Assembly (NCBI RefSeq): GCF_964204645.1
Contig: NC_134026.1
Coordinates: 2,294,001-2,358,000, forward strand
Reading direction: 5' to 3'
Source: Tubulanus polymorphus
Lineage: Eukaryota > Nemertea > Palaeonemertea > Tubulaniformes > Tubulanidae
Length of the DNA: 64,000 nucleotides
The notes beneath the pieces were generated by a model that did not search any database, was not told the origin of the DNA, and worked only from the letters and a program-made list of their open reading frames with translations. Shown piece after piece: positions 62,047 through 64,000 of the stretch. Positions within the stretch are counted from its first letter, which is position 1; each line of letters begins with the position of its first letter. Position numbers and translations under genes: made by a program.

Positions 62047-64000
62047 AGCGACATTGAGACAGATATCCGGCTACAATTAACTGACTTTCTCACCCACGGA
62101 GACCATATGTACCAATGTTTATTTCATGGCGAAAAATAACCACAGTCTCTGGGGTGTATATCACCGGAATATTTCCCCGGACGATTTAAATAAATTCCCG
62201 ACACCACATGTCTTATCGTCACACTCTGTACATAGTGGATCTATACTTCCCATAATAACCGGTGCAGTCGAGAAGATAAAAGGCTCCACGGGGTGTGACA
62301 GAATATCACTTGACATTTTCAGGTTTATACTTTTACTGCTTGTGATTTTATCTTTAAACGTACGGCCTTGAACTTGGTGAGATGAAAGGCGATTCGTATG
62401 GAATATAAAGCGCTTAATAAAGGAACAGACGGCGATAGTTCGTTGCGCGTTGGGGGATACTCGAAATCTGTTTTCAGATAGAAGAATATTTTCTCTACGA
62501 GTACTTTCATTTTCTATTTTCAACACCGAAATCTCCACGTCACTGAGGACTAAATTATACATTCAGAAAAAAAAACGTCCATTAAGACAAGTTCTAACTA
62601 TATATCTCCGATTGGAATTCCAGATAATTAGACATTCGGCAATGGGTTTTGGCCATCTTGCGTTTTAAATCCAGGGCTGTCAGGAAGATCCTTGGTTAAT
62701 CTAGGTTTAGATTGGTTGACGAGGTACAATTTGGAGACGGCACTGTTCTGTGAATACTGATATCCCCACTCGAAGGGATACACGACAATTATACAATGCT
62801 ATTACAACCCTTCAATCTTTTCAAACTCACAACGATTTTACTGTTTAATTATTCCAATTTCCAATCTGATTTTGTTTATCTTCTTTGATTGTGTAATCGA
62901 TTGAATACCAAATTATTGAGATACCTCCAAATTGGCATTACGTTAGTATATTGTTGTAACTATGGACTCTAAAGCGACTCATTTTCGAGTCAATGATATA
63001 AAAAATACTAAATTTCAAAAACAAATCATAATCTTTTTATTTACTATGCGCTATCTTCGGGGGTGAAAACGTTCTTGTCGATGTTGTCGCCGGCGGGAAC
63101 CCGACCACAGGCAGCGCATAAGGCTCTTCCAGCTTCGACACAACTGGGGATTCTCGGCCGTGAATCTAATCCATTTGCAGCAAGCGCGGTTTATCTAGGA
63201 TAACGCGATAATTCCATCTTTATAGTAATCAATTACTTCCGTAATCAACTGCGACACGATTTATTTCCTGAAAAACATGACAAACCGCCATTGCGCATGT
63301 GCTTGGTTTTTTTAAACACATGAGTCTCACTTCCGGGTATATTTGACCTGCTGTTAATTTTTCTTCATTTATACGTTGCGATGGCAAAAGTTGTAATTAC
63401 ATAATGATAAAACAGGCAGCAGCCACATCTACGGCCAGAGACATTGCGGCAAACTATTAGATAGCCTCCCGCGTATTAACCACGCGTATATAATGTGCGA
63501 ACTGAATGAAAATGACTAGTCGAGGGGAATAATTTGATGATGGAAAATTTTGATTAAATCATACATATATATGTCGTATATCGTTGTCTGGACTTATTGA
63601 AATGCATCTGGACTCTTGATATTAGTCGCTGGGTATTAAAACCGATGCATTTATGAATAATATCCTCCAAATTGGTTGAACCATCTACAGAAAGTATGTA
63701 GATTTCAGATTAAATCTATAAGGAATCAACGTCAGATTAAAGTGAAGGGCATTTCAATGACAAAACCGATAGAAAACTCCGTTTGATATCATTACAAAGT
63801 ACCGTACGCTTAATAAAAGGATTGTTGAAGGGTTAATCGATTCTTGATTCAAAATCTGAGCAACTCGTTTAGTTGTCCAGTAACTCTCTGTTTAACGAAG
63901 TATTTGGTTCTGAAATTCTCTAACATTACCAGAGCAATTAATGCCAAATTTAGATATACACATAGATTCATAAGATGAAGAACTGGAAACCTGATAGGTC

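Larger units (their letters stand above)
54209..64000. other. Gene-poor right end, no recognised coding sequence
   Basis: Frames of 60-125 residues occur on both strands without family resemblance or convincing splice partners. Features seen are the decayed MITE A relative at 56966-57046, the MITE B copy at 57582-57746 and a small tandem repeat at 61962-62046. No RNA gene was recognised. The gene whose territory this is cannot be told. Confidence 0.4.

Noticed and set aside
1-64000. CRISPR arrays, operons, phage or bacterial mobile elements
   Set aside because: None seen; the window is animal nuclear DNA with spliced genes, so such calls would be inappropriate.

Overview
This window is animal nuclear DNA. 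It contains intron-rich protein genes with GT-AG splice sites, AATAAA poly(A) signals, a tRNA-derived SINE, many short inverted-repeat elements, and long stretches without coding sequence. It is AT-rich and CpG dinucleotides are not obviously depleted, which fits an invertebrate. The protein set (an HMHA1/ARHGAP29-type RhoGAP, a CAP-EGF-ShKT secreted protein, a LamG-mucin-PAN protein, an NCKX exchanger and a DIRAS GTPase) suggests a bilaterian, possibly a lophotrochozoan such as a mollusc, brachiopod or annelid. The species cannot be fixed from the sequence. All exon models were built by reading splice sites and frames by eye, without transcript or database support.

Layout. 1.8-11.4 kb, plus strand: 25 exons of an F-BAR/C1/RhoGAP protein, open at its 5' end, with the stop at 10424 and a poly(A) signal at 11416. 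13.3-14.7 kb, minus strand: two exons of a LamG domain, threonine-rich repeat and PAN domain protein whose 5' exons were not found. 18.1-21.3 kb, plus strand: a complete nine-exon CAP-EGF-ShKT secreted protein. 21.8-22.2 kb, plus strand: an unrecognised single-pass membrane ORF with four N-glycosylation sequons. 23.5-27.7 kb, plus strand: a complete eight-exon SLC24/NCKX exchanger. 33.6-34.2 kb, minus strand: an intact DIRAS-type small GTPase coding exon. About 75 bp upstream of its splice acceptor lies an apparently uninterrupted 345-bp (GGTT)n array. 37.2-37.5 kb, minus strand: a small acidic unrecognised protein or first coding exon. From 37.6 to 64 kb I see no supportable coding sequence, only repeat copies.

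The genes do not form a pathway or operon; they are ordinary neighbours. The least explained content is the repeat fraction. At least six families of short inverted-repeat or dispersed elements occur, several in two to four copies within 64 kb. There is also a nearly perfect 172-bp palindrome and the very long tetranucleotide array. I found no convincing new enzymatic or defence-like system. The best leads are the (GGTT)n array at DIRAS, the repeat families, and the repeat-stalked LamG/PAN protein.
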